Shown here piece by piece: positions 16,748-25,334 of a stretch of 64,000 bases of DNA. Source of the DNA: Anaerolineales bacterium (GTDB lineage Bacteria; Chloroflexota; Anaerolineae; Anaerolineales; UBA11579); the NCBI GenBank assembly GCA_019637805.1, contig JAHBVB010000002.1:124001-188000 (forward strand), written 5' to 3'. The first letter of the stretch is position 1; every line of letters begins with the position of its first letter. A model generated the notes under the pieces. The model was given only the letters and a program-made list of their open reading frames with translations. It was not told the origin of the DNA and searched no databases. The position numbers were made by a program, and so were the translations under genes.

Positions 16748-17053
16748 CTATTCGCTTGCAGAAGAGAGGTCGTACCAGTCAGCACTCAAATCCGCAAATT
16801 TGGGATTGTGCTGGCGAACCAGGGCCAGCTTCTTGCTGCGCAACCAGCCTTTAATGCGTTTCTCGGCCGTAATCGCATCCAGTATGTGGCCGAATTCTTC
16901 AAAGTACCATAGTTGATTGATGGAGAATTTGCTGGTATAGCCAGGGATGGCTTTGGTTTTGTGTTCGTACACACGTCGTTCCAGGTCGTTGGTGACACCG
17001 ACGTAGAGCATGCCGCCGTTGTTGCCGAGGATATAGACGTAGGCTTTGACCAT
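16748..17053 (-). CDS. Single-domain GIY-YIG endonuclease
   Basis: A 101-residue protein consisting of just one GIY-YIG nuclease domain. It has YVYI (residues 5-8, the GIY position), LYVGVTNDLERRVYEHK (YIG position and the catalytic Arg), and AEKRIKGW with the metal-binding Glu. The C-terminal NPKFADLSADWYD is typical of this widespread small family, whose cellular role is unknown. The start ATG 17053 follows GAGGGG. The gene sits alone between two inverted copies of a 43-bp palindromic repeat, and a decayed relative lies at 42479, also beside palindromic repeats. Mobility is an inference. Confidence 0.9.
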   Translation of the reverse strand: MVKAYVYILGNNGGMLYVGVTNDLERRVYEHKTKAIPGYTSKFSINQLWYFEEFGHILDAITAEKRIKGWLRSKKLALVRQHNPKFADLSADWYDLSSASE

Positions 17054-17098
17054 TGTGGGTTTCCCCTCTGCTGCCCGCGTGAACGTTTTGGCAATTGA

Positions 17099-17141
17099 TT
17101 ACCCTTCGTTGGGCAGCTGCGCTGCCAACTCAGGGTGACAC
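17099..17141 (+). repeat. 43-bp palindromic repeat, right copy flanking GIY-YIG gene
   Basis: TTACCCTTCG - hairpin GGCAGC/GCTGCC - CTCAGGGTGACAC, inverted relative to the copy at 16687-16729. The pair encloses the GIY-YIG gene. Confidence 0.8.
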
Positions 17142-17225
17142 GGTTGGAATGTGTGTAAAAGGCATACTCATGTACATGAGTTGATTTTCTGGCCAGCTGA
17201 CTTGGTTTGCGATCCCCTGCAGTGG

Positions 17226-17266
17226 TTATTCTTCGCGGGCGGCTTCGCTGCCGCTCAGAATGACAC
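17226..17266 (+). repeat. Third, diverged copy of the palindromic repeat
   Basis: TTATTCTTCG - GGCGGC/GCTGCC-type stem - CTCAGAATGACAC. It has the same layout and orientation as the copy at 17099 but with compensating changes in the arms (CCC to TTC, GGG to GAA). It lies in the intergenic gap before the phosphatidyltransferase end. Confidence 0.7.
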
Positions 17267-17280
17267 GCGAGGCGAAAGGA

Positions 17281-17916
17281 TCAGCCTTGTTGCTGCTTGG
17301 CACTGCGGCGCACGTAGAGGATGCGCTGCAGGGCGGTCAGGTTGGCGCCCAGGGCCATGATGATGACCATGATCAGCGGCTGGCTGAAGAGCAGACCCAG
17401 CACCAACACAAAAAAGCGCTCCACGCGGCTGAACCAGCCGCCCTTGGCCTCAAAACCCAGGCTCTGGGCGCGGGCGCGCACATAGGAGACCAGCACAGAC
17501 CCCATCGCCGCGAAATACGTGAACATCGCCAGCAGCGCATCGCCCTGCGTCTGGGCCACCCACAGCAGGCCGGCGAAGACGGCCAGCTCGCTGTAGCGGT
17601 CGGTGACCGAGTCGACGAAGGCGCCCAGGGCCTGCGGCTCGCCGCGGCGGCGGGCCAGGGCGCCGTCCAGCGCATCCAGCGGGGTGCTGAGCAGCACCAG
17701 CAAGCCGGCGTGCAGGTAATGCTGCTGGGCCACCAGCACCGCCGCGCCCCAGGTGCCCAGCACCCCGGCCAGGGTGATCTGGTTTGGGTGCACGCCCAGC
17801 TTGTACAGCGCTTCCACCAGGGGGTTCAGCACCCAGGTCAGGCTGCGCAGCCGGTCGGTGAAGGTCAGTTCCGCGGTGGGTGCGGCGGAGGCGGGCTTGG
17901 CGGTAGGTTGGCTCAT
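17281..17916 (-). CDS. CDP-alcohol phosphatidyltransferase
   Basis: A 211-residue membrane enzyme of phospholipid synthesis that transfers a phosphatidyl group from CDP-diacylglycerol to an alcohol (PgsA or phosphatidylinositol-phosphate-synthase type). The family signature D-x2-D-G-x2-A-R-x8-G-x3-D-x3-D is complete in DALDGALARR and GAFVDSVTD (about residues 81-106). About five to six helices. The acceptor alcohol is not clear. It overlaps the ftsK stop by 4 nt and is the last gene of the operon beginning near 25264. Confidence 0.92.
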   Translation of the reverse strand: MSQPTAKPASAAPTAELTFTDRLRSLTWVLNPLVEALYKLGVHPNQITLAGVLGTWGAAVLVAQQHYLHAGLLVLLSTPLDALDGALARRRGEPQALGAFVDSVTDRYSELAVFAGLLWVAQTQGDALLAMFTYFAAMGSVLVSYVRARAQSLGFEAKGGWFSRVERFFVLVLGLLFSQPLIMVIIMALGANLTALQRILYVRRSAKQQQG

Positions 17917-20129
17917 TCGGGGTCCTCGTCGTTGTTGGCTTCGTAGTTGTCCAGGTCGATCAGCACTTCACGGTCTTTGCCGCCGCTCTGCACCGGGCCC
18001 AGCACGCCCATCTCTTCCAGTTCGTCAACCAGGCGGGCGGCGCGCGGGTAGCCAATGCGCAGGGCGCGCTGCAAGTGCGAAGCGCTGGACTTGCCCGTGC
18101 GGCGGATGACCTGCATGGCTTGCTCGATCAGCTCATCCTTGTCGCCCATGAGGGCGTCGCGCTGCATCAGCCCTTCCCAGGGCGCCCCTTCCGCCTCCAG
18201 TTCAGGCTCGGCGGCGGCTGGCGCCCAGGCTTGTTTCCAATAGTTGATCACCGCGTCGATCTCTTTGTCGTTGATCATCACGCCCTGCGAGCGCAGCGGG
18301 GCGGCTGCCTCGGGCGCCAGGTAGAGCATGTCGCCGCGCCCCAGCAGGGCCTCGGCGCCGGTGGTATCCAGGATCACGCGCGAGTCGACCGAGGAGGCCA
18401 CCGCAAATGAAACCCGCGCCGGGAAATTGGCTTTGATCAAGCCGGTGACCACGTCGGTGCTGGGGCGCTGGGTGGCGACCACCAGGTGAATGCCCACGGC
18501 GCGCGCCATTTGCGCCAGGCGCACCAGGGTGCTCTCGGTGTGCTCGGCGGTGGACATCATCAGATCGGCCAGTTCGTCCACCAGCACCACGATGCGCGGC
18601 AGGTGCTGCTCTTGCGCGACCTTTTGGTTGAAGCTGGCCAGGTCGCGGGCGCTCTTCTGCTCCAGCAGTTTGTAGCGCCGCTGCATTTCAGAGACCAGCC
18701 AGCGCAGTACGGCGCCGATGCGCTCCAGGTCGGTTTCGACCTTGCCCAGGATGTGCGGCAGCTGGTTGAAGCGCACCAGTTCCACGCGTTTGGGGTCCAG
18801 CATCACCAGGCGCAGGTCGTTGGGGGTGTTGTTCATCGCCAGACAGATGGCGATGGCCGCCATCAGCACAGATTTGCCGGAGCCGGTGGTGCCGGCCACC
18901 AGCAGGTGCGGCATTTTGGCCAGGTCGGCGGCGATCGGTGCGCCGGAGACGTCCCGGCCCAGAGCCAGACCCAGGGATGAATTCAGTTTGTGGAAGGCCG
19001 GGCTTTCCAGGATGGGGCGCAGGCGCACCAGCGCAGTGCTGGCATTGGGCACTTCAATGCCCACGTAGGGCCGGCCCGGCACAGGGGCCTGGATGCGCAG
19101 GCGCTGGGCTGAAAGGGCCAGCGCCAGGTCGCGCTGCAGGGCGGAGATCTGCGCCACGCGCACCTTCTGGCGGTTTTCACCGTCCTCTTCGCCGGGGCGT
19201 TGAATATAGCCCGGCTCGACGGCGAATTGGGTCACGGTAGGGCCGACCTGGTAGCTGAGCACCTGGGCGGGGATGCCGAAATCCCTGAGCGCTTCTTCCA
19301 GCTTGGCGGCCATTTTGTTGATCTCGCGCTCGTCCGGCCGGCCGCCCTTTTCTTCCATCAGCAAATTGAGCGGCGGCAGTTCTGCGGCGCGGGCTATGCT
19401 GCGCAGGGCCGCTTCTGGGGCTGCGTTCTGTTCCTGCGGAATTTTGCGAAGACTGGCGGGGCGCGGTGCACTGGAGCGGGCAGGCGGCTCGGCCATCTCG
19501 AAGTCGGTCTCGTCGTGCCCAAGTGGAGAGACGGACAGCATCGGTTCGATGCTGTGGGCGGCGGGGTGCAGGCGGGCTGCGCTGCGCCGGCTGATCATCA
19601 CCAGGGTGGAGTAGCCCAGCAGGGCCAGCAGCAGCAGCCAGACCAGGCCCAGCGCCAGCCAGTTGGGCAGCAGGCTGGCAAACAGCAGGCGCAGGCTTTC
19701 TGCCAGGCCCCAGCCGATCAGGCCGCCGGCCTGCCCGGCTTCAGCTACTTCCAGCGATTGGCCGTAGCCCAGGCTGAGCAGACCCAACGCGGCGAAAGTG
19801 GCCGCCTCCAGGGCGATCAGCCGCGCCAGCGGGAACGAGTTTGTGGCCCGGCGCCGGGAGAGCAGGCTCCAGCCCACCAGGGCCAGGCCGGCCACCACCA
19901 GCCAGCTGCCCCAGCCCAGCCAGCGCCGCCACAGGCCCACCCAGGGGTCCAGCCAGGCGCCGCTGGTGGCGCCGGAGAGGCCCAGCAGGGTCAGCAGGGC
20001 CAGGGCCAGCACCAGCAGACCGGCCGCCTCGGCGGCAAAGCCGCCCAGCCCGCCGCTCAGCAGCGCTTGCAGGCGCTGCCAGCGGCTGGGGCCGGACGGT
20101 GGTTGGGCGTAGGGACCGCGGTTGGCCAT
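17913..20129 (-). CDS. ftsK: DNA translocase FtsK/SpoIIIE
   Basis: A 738-residue septal DNA pump that moves chromosome ends during division. Four N-terminal helices (about residues 32-180) anchor it. A short linker leads to the motor with Walker A GTTGSGKS (413-420) and Walker B IVVLVDELADLMM. A C-terminal winged-helix gamma domain (VIRRTGKSSASHLQRALRIG onward) should read KOPS/SRS-type DNA signals. The linker is short, as in SpoIIIE/SftA rather than E. coli FtsK. It starts 6 nt after the S1 protein gene and overlaps the phosphatidyltransferase by 4 nt. Confidence 0.96.
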   Translation of the reverse strand: MANRGPYAQPPSGPSRWQRLQALLSGGLGGFAAEAAGLLVLALALLTLLGLSGATSGAWLDPWVGLWRRWLGWGSWLVVAGLALVGWSLLSRRRATNSFPLARLIALEAATFAALGLLSLGYGQSLEVAEAGQAGGLIGWGLAESLRLLFASLLPNWLALGLVWLLLLALLGYSTLVMISRRSAARLHPAAHSIEPMLSVSPLGHDETDFEMAEPPARSSAPRPASLRKIPQEQNAAPEAALRSIARAAELPPLNLLMEEKGGRPDEREINKMAAKLEEALRDFGIPAQVLSYQVGPTVTQFAVEPGYIQRPGEEDGENRQKVRVAQISALQRDLALALSAQRLRIQAPVPGRPYVGIEVPNASTALVRLRPILESPAFHKLNSSLGLALGRDVSGAPIAADLAKMPHLLVAGTTGSGKSVLMAAIAICLAMNNTPNDLRLVMLDPKRVELVRFNQLPHILGKVETDLERIGAVLRWLVSEMQRRYKLLEQKSARDLASFNQKVAQEQHLPRIVVLVDELADLMMSTAEHTESTLVRLAQMARAVGIHLVVATQRPSTDVVTGLIKANFPARVSFAVASSVDSRVILDTTGAEALLGRGDMLYLAPEAAAPLRSQGVMINDKEIDAVINYWKQAWAPAAAEPELEAEGAPWEGLMQRDALMGDKDELIEQAMQVIRRTGKSSASHLQRALRIGYPRAARLVDELEEMGVLGPVQSGGKDREVLIDLDNYEANNDEDPE

Positions 20130-20135
20130 GCTGCC

Positions 20136-21233
20136 TCAGTCGAACCGGCTGGGGGTGTCCAACCACTGCGGGTCGGTGCCGGTGTCCTTCCAAGGTTGGC
20201 CGATGAGCTGCAAGCTCAGGCGCTGGCGTTCCGGCTCCACCTGCAGCACCGAGACGCGGATCTTCATGCCGGGTTCCAGCACCAGGCGCGGGTCCAGGCG
20301 CTCATGCAGGCCCATCTGCGAAATATGGATGAGACCCTCCAGCCCCTCTTCCAGCTTGGCGAAGGCACCGAAGTGCACCACTTCGGTGACTTCGGCTTCG
20401 ACTTCCTTGCCGGAGGGGTAGCGCTGTAGGGCCTCTTCCCAGGGGTTGGGTTGGCCGCGCTTGACGCTGAGCGAGACGCGGCTGCGGTCGCTTTCCAATC
20501 GCAGCACCACCACGCGCAGGCGGTCGCCGGGGGCGGCGACTTCCCGCGGGTGGCCCACCCGTCCCCAGGACAGCTCGGAGATGTGCACCAGCCCTTCCAC
20601 GCCGCCCAGGTCAATAAACAAGCCAAAGGGGGTCACATTGGTGACCACGCCTTCCAGCATTTGGTTTTCCTGCAGGGTCTCCAGCAAGTTTTGGCGCGAG
20701 CCGGGCGCGCTTTGGGCGGCCCGTTCGGAGAGTACAATGCGGCCGCGCTCCGGGTCGCACTCGATCACTTTGAGCTCCATCTCGGAGCCCATTAAGCCTT
20801 CCAGGAAGCGCTCAGTGATGCGGCGCCCGTCAGCGCTGGCGGCCAGATGGGAGCGGGGGACGAAGCCCTGAAACTCCTGGGCGCGCACCAGCAGGCCGCC
20901 TTTGTTGAACCCCACTACCTCGGCGTAGCACACCGCTTCGGCTTCCTGCAGTTCCAACACACGCGTCCAGTCGACCCAGTCCATCACGGGCTCATTGGCC
21001 TCGCGGGGTGGCCGGGGTGCATGGCGCGGGGTGCTGCGTTCTGCGCCGCGCGGGTCCTGCCGCGGGCCGCCGGGCTTTTGGCCGGCGGTTTGCGGTTTAC
21101 GCCGAGGCGGCTTGTTGGCCGAGGCGGGCGCGTACTTCTGCTCATCCGCCATCAGCGACTGCCACCAGCCATCATCTGGGCCAAAAGAGGCCGATGGCTT
21201 GCGCGAAGAATTGCGCCGGTCGTAGTTGTTCAT
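20136..21233 (-). CDS. Protein with three S1 RNA-binding domains
   Basis: A 365-residue protein with a basic, disordered N-terminus (about 1-90, rich in Arg, Pro, Gln) and three S1 domains near 95-170, 185-255 and 270-345. The best matches to the S1 pattern are VTNVTPFGLFIDLGGVEGL and VTEVVHFGAFAKLEEGLEGL. It resembles short S1-like proteins involved in translation initiation or RNA binding rather than the six-domain E. coli S1. The start ATG 21233 overlaps the upstream regulator gene by 4 nt (ATGA). Confidence 0.9.
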   Translation of the reverse strand: MNNYDRRNSSRKPSASFGPDDGWWQSLMADEQKYAPASANKPPRRKPQTAGQKPGGPRQDPRGAERSTPRHAPRPPREANEPVMDWVDWTRVLELQEAEAVCYAEVVGFNKGGLLVRAQEFQGFVPRSHLAASADGRRITERFLEGLMGSEMELKVIECDPERGRIVLSERAAQSAPGSRQNLLETLQENQMLEGVVTNVTPFGLFIDLGGVEGLVHISELSWGRVGHPREVAAPGDRLRVVVLRLESDRSRVSLSVKRGQPNPWEEALQRYPSGKEVEAEVTEVVHFGAFAKLEEGLEGLIHISQMGLHERLDPRLVLEPGMKIRVSVLQVEPERQRLSLQLIGQPWKDTGTDPQWLDTPSRFD

Positions 21234-23140
21234 TCTGCGACTTCCTTTCCACGGGTTCCATTGCGACTGAGTTCTTGGGTTTCCATTTCCAGCAGGCTGC
21301 GCGCCACGGATTCGATGGCGACGCGTTGTTTGCGATACAGGTCGGCCTCGGACACGGCCAGGCGCAGGGCTACTTCGCGGACCTTGCGGCCCTGCAAGAA
21401 CTTCATTTCCAGCAGGTTGTAGAGCAGCCATTCGCCGTTCAGCTTGGGGCTGCCCTCGGGCTTGTTGTGCTCGATGGCCGTGCGCAGAATGCTGCGCATG
21501 GCCTGGGCTGGGTTGCCTTCGTTTTCGTCGAGCGCCTTTTGCACCACCTTGAGGCTGCGCAAGGGGTTGTCGGTCAGCTTGGGCCCGCCCCAGTAATGGC
21601 TGAGGGCGTCCTTGACCCAGTTGGCCAGATCCGGGTATTCCGGCGGGGTGGCCGTGTCGGCCAGCACGCCGCGCTGGTCGAAGCGGGCGGCGGCGCGCAG
21701 CCGCTGCACCAGGTCGGCGCCGGGGCCGAGGGACTGCAGGGACTGCAGCGCCAGGTATTGCTGGCGGCTGCTGTCCAGCGCCAGGGCTGCCCGGGAGCCG
21801 AGCTCCTCCAGCGCATCGCGCTGGTCGTCGCGCAGCTCGACCCGGCTTTTGCGCATGACGCCCAGCAGCCCCAGCAAGTCACTGCTGCCGGGGCTGTAGA
21901 GCGGCAGCACCCAATACTTGCCCCAGGTGAAGAGCTGCGAACCGCGCTGGTCCTCCAGGGCGCGGTGCAGCTCGCCCGGGGCTTTTTGGCTGGCCAGGGG
22001 CTTGGGACGGCCCACTTCCACCACGGCGCGCAGCTCGCCGGCCTGCAAGCTGGCAATGAAGGCCGAAGGGCTTTGCAGGCGGTCGCAGACCGCGGCCAGC
22101 AAAGCTTCCAGGAATTGGCGCAGGTCGGCCTGGGTCAGGAAGCGCTCCGGCAGCTTTTGGATGAACTCCACGTCCAGCGCCTCGGACCCGAACAGCAGCC
22201 AGCGCTCCAGGGTGGGAGTGACCAGCGTAAAGGCGTGTGAAACGGCCAGCAGGGTCAGGGCCACAATGATGGGCAGGATGATATTGCTTTGAATGCCCAG
22301 CAGACCGCTGAGGCGCGTGGCCAGCGGGATGATGGAGAGCACGATGAAGACCAGCACCGGCCCGCGCAGCAGCCAGCGGAACAGGCGGGTTTTAACCACA
22401 CGGTCCGGCCAGGGAGCGCCAAAGAAGGCCGTGGCGTAGGCCATGGCCACCAGGGCCCAGAAGATGAAGATGTTGCCGATGGCGGCGCTGATCAGGAAGA
22501 GTTCAGGCCAGGCCGCCGCCGCGCCGGAGCTGACCAGCAAATAGGGGTAGGCGCTGAGCGCCAGGGCCAGCGAGCCGGCAAAGAGGTAGAGCATGCGCCG
22601 GCGGCTGGTGCTGAGCACGGTGCGCTGCCAGGCGCGCCAAATGGTGGACAGCGCCAGCAGGATGACCAGCACGTAGTAGCCGCTGAAGACCAGCGACAGG
22701 TTGGTGGCGCTCAGGTGCGGCACGGGGGCGCTGTCCACCGCCGGCGGGCCGAGCAGTTGGCCGGAAAGCAACTGCACCAGGAAAAAGGCCGAGACGGCGT
22801 AGGAGAAGCGCACCGCCCAGCGCCGCCGGCCGCGCGAGGGCCGCCCGGTGGTCTCCAGCAGGGCGTCTGAGAAATGCAGGAAGGCGGCCGGCAGGAAGAT
22901 GGTGCCGACCCATTGCAGGCGCAGCCAGGCGGCCCGGTTGGCAGCCACGGGCACCAGGTCGCTGATGGCTTCGCCTGCTGAAGCGACCATGATGCAGGCC
23001 AGGATGACGGCAAAGGAGCGTGAGACCCGGTCACGCAAGTTAAAGGTCAGGGCGCGCAGGAATAAGGATAGGGCGGTGATCGCAATGCTGGCTTCGAAGA
23101 CTCGGTTTAGCGTTTCTAAATTATTCAGCACCAATCGCAC
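21230..23140 (-). CDS. Polytopic membrane protein with GAF-like region and C-terminal helix-turn-helix
   Basis: A 636-residue protein. Residues ~10-310 hold about nine transmembrane helices in the style of 7TM sensor-kinase input modules. Residues ~330-500 look like a GAF-type sensory domain. No histidine-kinase core (H-box, N-box or G-box) is visible. The end instead contains a helix-turn-helix-like segment, KVREVALRLAVSEADLYRKQ (near 590), followed by a basic helix. This suggests a membrane-tethered DNA-binding regulator, which is an inference. The start is a GTG at 23140 with no clear ribosome-binding site; a GTG at 23131 is an alternative. It overlaps the S1 gene by 4 nt. Confidence 0.75.
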   Translation of the reverse strand: MRLVLNNLETLNRVFEASIAITALSLFLRALTFNLRDRVSRSFAVILACIMVASAGEAISDLVPVAANRAAWLRLQWVGTIFLPAAFLHFSDALLETTGRPSRGRRRWAVRFSYAVSAFFLVQLLSGQLLGPPAVDSAPVPHLSATNLSLVFSGYYVLVILLALSTIWRAWQRTVLSTSRRRMLYLFAGSLALALSAYPYLLVSSGAAAAWPELFLISAAIGNIFIFWALVAMAYATAFFGAPWPDRVVKTRLFRWLLRGPVLVFIVLSIIPLATRLSGLLGIQSNIILPIIVALTLLAVSHAFTLVTPTLERWLLFGSEALDVEFIQKLPERFLTQADLRQFLEALLAAVCDRLQSPSAFIASLQAGELRAVVEVGRPKPLASQKAPGELHRALEDQRGSQLFTWGKYWVLPLYSPGSSDLLGLLGVMRKSRVELRDDQRDALEELGSRAALALDSSRQQYLALQSLQSLGPGADLVQRLRAAARFDQRGVLADTATPPEYPDLANWVKDALSHYWGGPKLTDNPLRSLKVVQKALDENEGNPAQAMRSILRTAIEHNKPEGSPKLNGEWLLYNLLEMKFLQGRKVREVALRLAVSEADLYRKQRVAIESVARSLLEMETQELSRNGTRGKEVAE

Positions 23141-23170
23141 TCGCTACTACAGGTTGATAAAGTGTTGCGG

Positions 23171-23722
23171 CTAGGTCAATCGCTTGGCAAAGAACAGAGC
23201 AATGTCCTGATTGTCGTAGTACCCGTCGCTGTATCCGCTAAAGCTGAAGGCCAGTTTATGCGCCAAGGAGATGGCCGGGTGGTTCTTGGATTGCATTTCC
23301 AGCACCAGGCGGTTGCAGTCCTGCTGGCGGGCCCACTGCTGGGCGGCCAGCACCAGCCGTGCGCCAATGCCCTTGCGGCGCAGTTGCGGCGCCACCACCA
23401 GGTCGGTCAGCCACACCGCCCCGGGGGCCAGCCCGGTGGACAGGGCCGCGTAGCCGCACAGTTGGCCGCCCTCTTCAGCCACCAGCAGCGCGCTGCGCTG
23501 CTGCCACTGGCTGCCCAGCGCCTCTTGCGGGCGCGGGTACTTGACGCTCATCGGCCGCGGCAGGCGGGTTTCGCGGAAGCGTACCCCGCTGGCCGGGTGG
23601 GCGCCTTCCACATCCATTTGCCAGGCATAGTCGGTGGAATAGCCGTGGTCCAGCGCCACCAAGGCGGGGATGTCCTCTTCACGGGCTGGGCGAATGCTGA
23701 TTTGCAGAGTTGTCTCGTTCAT
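23171..23722 (-). CDS. GNAT-family N-acetyltransferase
   Basis: A 183-residue acetyltransferase with N-terminal ISIRPAREEDIPALVALD and the acetyl-CoA site DLVVAPQLRRKGIGARLVLA (about residues 109-128). NHPAISLAHKLAFSFSGY follows as motif B. The terminal YYDNQDIALFFAKRL is characteristic of RimI-like or streptothricin-acetyltransferase-like members. Substrate not predictable. Its ATG overlaps the preceding membrane-protein stop by 4 nt. Confidence 0.9.
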   Translation of the reverse strand: MNETTLQISIRPAREEDIPALVALDHGYSTDYAWQMDVEGAHPASGVRFRETRLPRPMSVKYPRPQEALGSQWQQRSALLVAEEGGQLCGYAALSTGLAPGAVWLTDLVVAPQLRRKGIGARLVLAAQQWARQQDCNRLVLEMQSKNHPAISLAHKLAFSFSGYSDGYYDNQDIALFFAKRLT

Positions 23723-24414
23723 GGTCCCACCTGTATTTGCACGGGGATGCGGCAGGGTGGCAGATCGGCGCCGCTGCTGTCGGTGACCACCAGTTGCAGG
23801 ACGTAGTCGCCGGCGGGCAGCCGGGAGGTGTCCCAGCTTTCCACCAGCACGCCTTCACGCACCACGCCGCGCCCGGCCTGGATGGTCAGCCACAGCTCTT
23901 CTTCGGCGCGGGCCACCTCAAATTTGTAGAAGCCAAAGTTGGGCACGTCCACCGTGCCGCTGACCTGCACCGCGCCGGAAAGGCTGTCGCCCGCTTCGGG
24001 TTCACTGATGAAGATCTGCTCCGGCACACAGCCTTCAGGGTCAATGCTGACCGTGGGCAGCGGAGTGGGCGTGGTGAGTACTATCTGGTCACTGGTCGCC
24101 AGCGGCGTGTTGACCTGGGCGGCCATCTGTTCAAAGTCCAGGGTGGGGGTGGCCAGTAGCTGCTGGGCGGGCAGGGTGGTGGCGACAAAAGTGGTCATGA
24201 TGAAAACGACCACCGCCAATACCAGCAGGACGAATAGGGAGAGCGCCGCTTGGTTAAGCCGCCCGCGCGAGGCTTCACGCTCCAGGTCAAATATGGCCGC
24301 ACTGATCTCTTGCCACGCCAGCCAGAACCGGTAGATGTAGACAATCCCGCCCAATCCCAATACAAAATAGAGGACTGCTTCGTATTGAACAAAGAACCGT
24401 AAAACTTCAGCCAT
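23719..24414 (-). CDS. Unrecognised two-helix membrane protein with extracytoplasmic beta domain
   Basis: I do not recognise this 231-residue protein. Two transmembrane helices (about residues 10-32 and 56-80) are separated by a charged cytoplasmic loop (DLEREASRGRLNQ). A Thr/Pro-rich linker (TTPTPLPTVSIDPEG) leads to an external domain of ~100 residues with the pattern ISEPEAGDSLSGAVQVSGTV. That resembles Ig-like/Gmad2-type beta-sandwiches found on Chloroflexota surface proteins. It follows the nucleoside phosphorylase by 10 nt and overlaps the GNAT gene. Confidence 0.75.
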   Translation of the reverse strand: MAEVLRFFVQYEAVLYFVLGLGGIVYIYRFWLAWQEISAAIFDLEREASRGRLNQAALSLFVLLVLAVVVFIMTTFVATTLPAQQLLATPTLDFEQMAAQVNTPLATSDQIVLTTPTPLPTVSIDPEGCVPEQIFISEPEAGDSLSGAVQVSGTVDVPNFGFYKFEVARAEEELWLTIQAGRGVVREGVLVESWDTSRLPAGDYVLQLVVTDSSGADLPPCRIPVQIQVGP

Positions 24415-24424
24415 TGCTCAGGGA

Positions 24425-25264
24425 CTACGCTAATTTGCTCAATACCCCTCGAACCAATGCGGTCAGTTTTGGCACCAGGACTTTGCCAGCTTCCAGCACT
24501 TCTTCGTGGGTGGTCTCGGTGTTGCCGTCCAAGTTGGCCTTGTTGCTGATGCCCGAGACGCCCATCACACGCGTGCCGGAATGGCGGGCCACGATGGCCT
24601 CAGGCACGGTGGACATGCCCACCGCGTCCACGCCCACCGCCTGCAGGAAGCGCAGGTCAGCGGGCGTCTCGAAGCTGGGGCCGGCCAGGCAGCAGTACAC
24701 GCCTTCTTGCAGGCCAATGCCCGCCTCGGCGGCGGTCTGGCGGGCCAGCGCCTGCAGCTGGCGGTCGTAGACCTGGCTCATGTCGGGGAAACGCGGGCCG
24801 AGCTCCTCAATATTAGGCCCGCGCAGCGGGTTTTGCCCGGCCATGCCCAGCAGGTTGAGGTGGTCTGTCAGCAGCATCAACTCGCCCGGTTCGAACTGGG
24901 GGTTGACCGCGCCGGCGGCGTTGGTGATGAAGAGCTCCTGGATGCCCAGGCTCTGCATCACGCGTACGGGCAGGCCCAGGCGCGGCATGTCATAGCCTTC
25001 ATAGTAATGGGTGCGGCCCTGCATGACCACCACAGACACGCCTTCCAGGGTGCCCAGCACCAGCTGGCCCACATGCCCTTTTACACCGGACACGGGCCAG
25101 CCGGGGATATCAGAATACGGGATGGCTTGGGCGTCTTCGACCGCCTCGGCCAGAGGGCCGAGGCCGGAGCCCAGGATCATGCCGACCCGCGGCCGGTGCT
25201 GGGTGCGCTCTTGCACGGCTTGGGCCGCTTTTTGAATATCGCTCAGGGTGAGGAAATCGCCCAT
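24425..25264 (-). CDS. punA: Purine nucleoside phosphorylase
   Basis: A 279-residue trimeric-type PNP that phosphorolyses inosine and guanosine in purine salvage. Seen: MILGSGLG (phosphate loop), MQGRTHYYEGY, ITNAAGAVN, LAGPSFETPADLRFL with the purine-pocket Glu, VGMSTVPEAIVARH and SGISNKANLD with the Asn that selects 6-oxopurines. Start ATG 25264 is preferred over a TTG nine bases upstream because GGGAG is correctly spaced from it. A TATAAT lies ~40 nt upstream. It is the first gene of the operon running to 17281. Confidence 0.95.
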   Translation of the reverse strand: MGDFLTLSDIQKAAQAVQERTQHRPRVGMILGSGLGPLAEAVEDAQAIPYSDIPGWPVSGVKGHVGQLVLGTLEGVSVVVMQGRTHYYEGYDMPRLGLPVRVMQSLGIQELFITNAAGAVNPQFEPGELMLLTDHLNLLGMAGQNPLRGPNIEELGPRFPDMSQVYDRQLQALARQTAAEAGIGLQEGVYCCLAGPSFETPADLRFLQAVGVDAVGMSTVPEAIVARHSGTRVMGVSGISNKANLDGNTETTHEEVLEAGKVLVPKLTALVRGVLSKLA

Positions 25265-25305
25265 TAAATTCAACTCCCAGAAAATGGCTAAGGACTAAGA
25301 CGCGA

Positions 25306-25311
25306 ATTATA
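25306..25311 (-). promoter_or_regulatory. -10 element upstream of punA
   Basis: TATAAT on the minus strand, ~41 nt before the punA ATG. It gives a normal leader that carries a GGGAG ribosome-binding site. No convincing -35 hexamer is seen at 16-18 nt. Confidence 0.55.
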
Positions 25312-25334
25312 TCATCCGCGCTTTTTCGGCACGC

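Noticed and set aside
16687..17266. CRISPR array
   Set aside because: There are three similar repeats, but spacing is irregular, orientation is mixed, a nuclease gene lies between, and no Cas gene is in the window.
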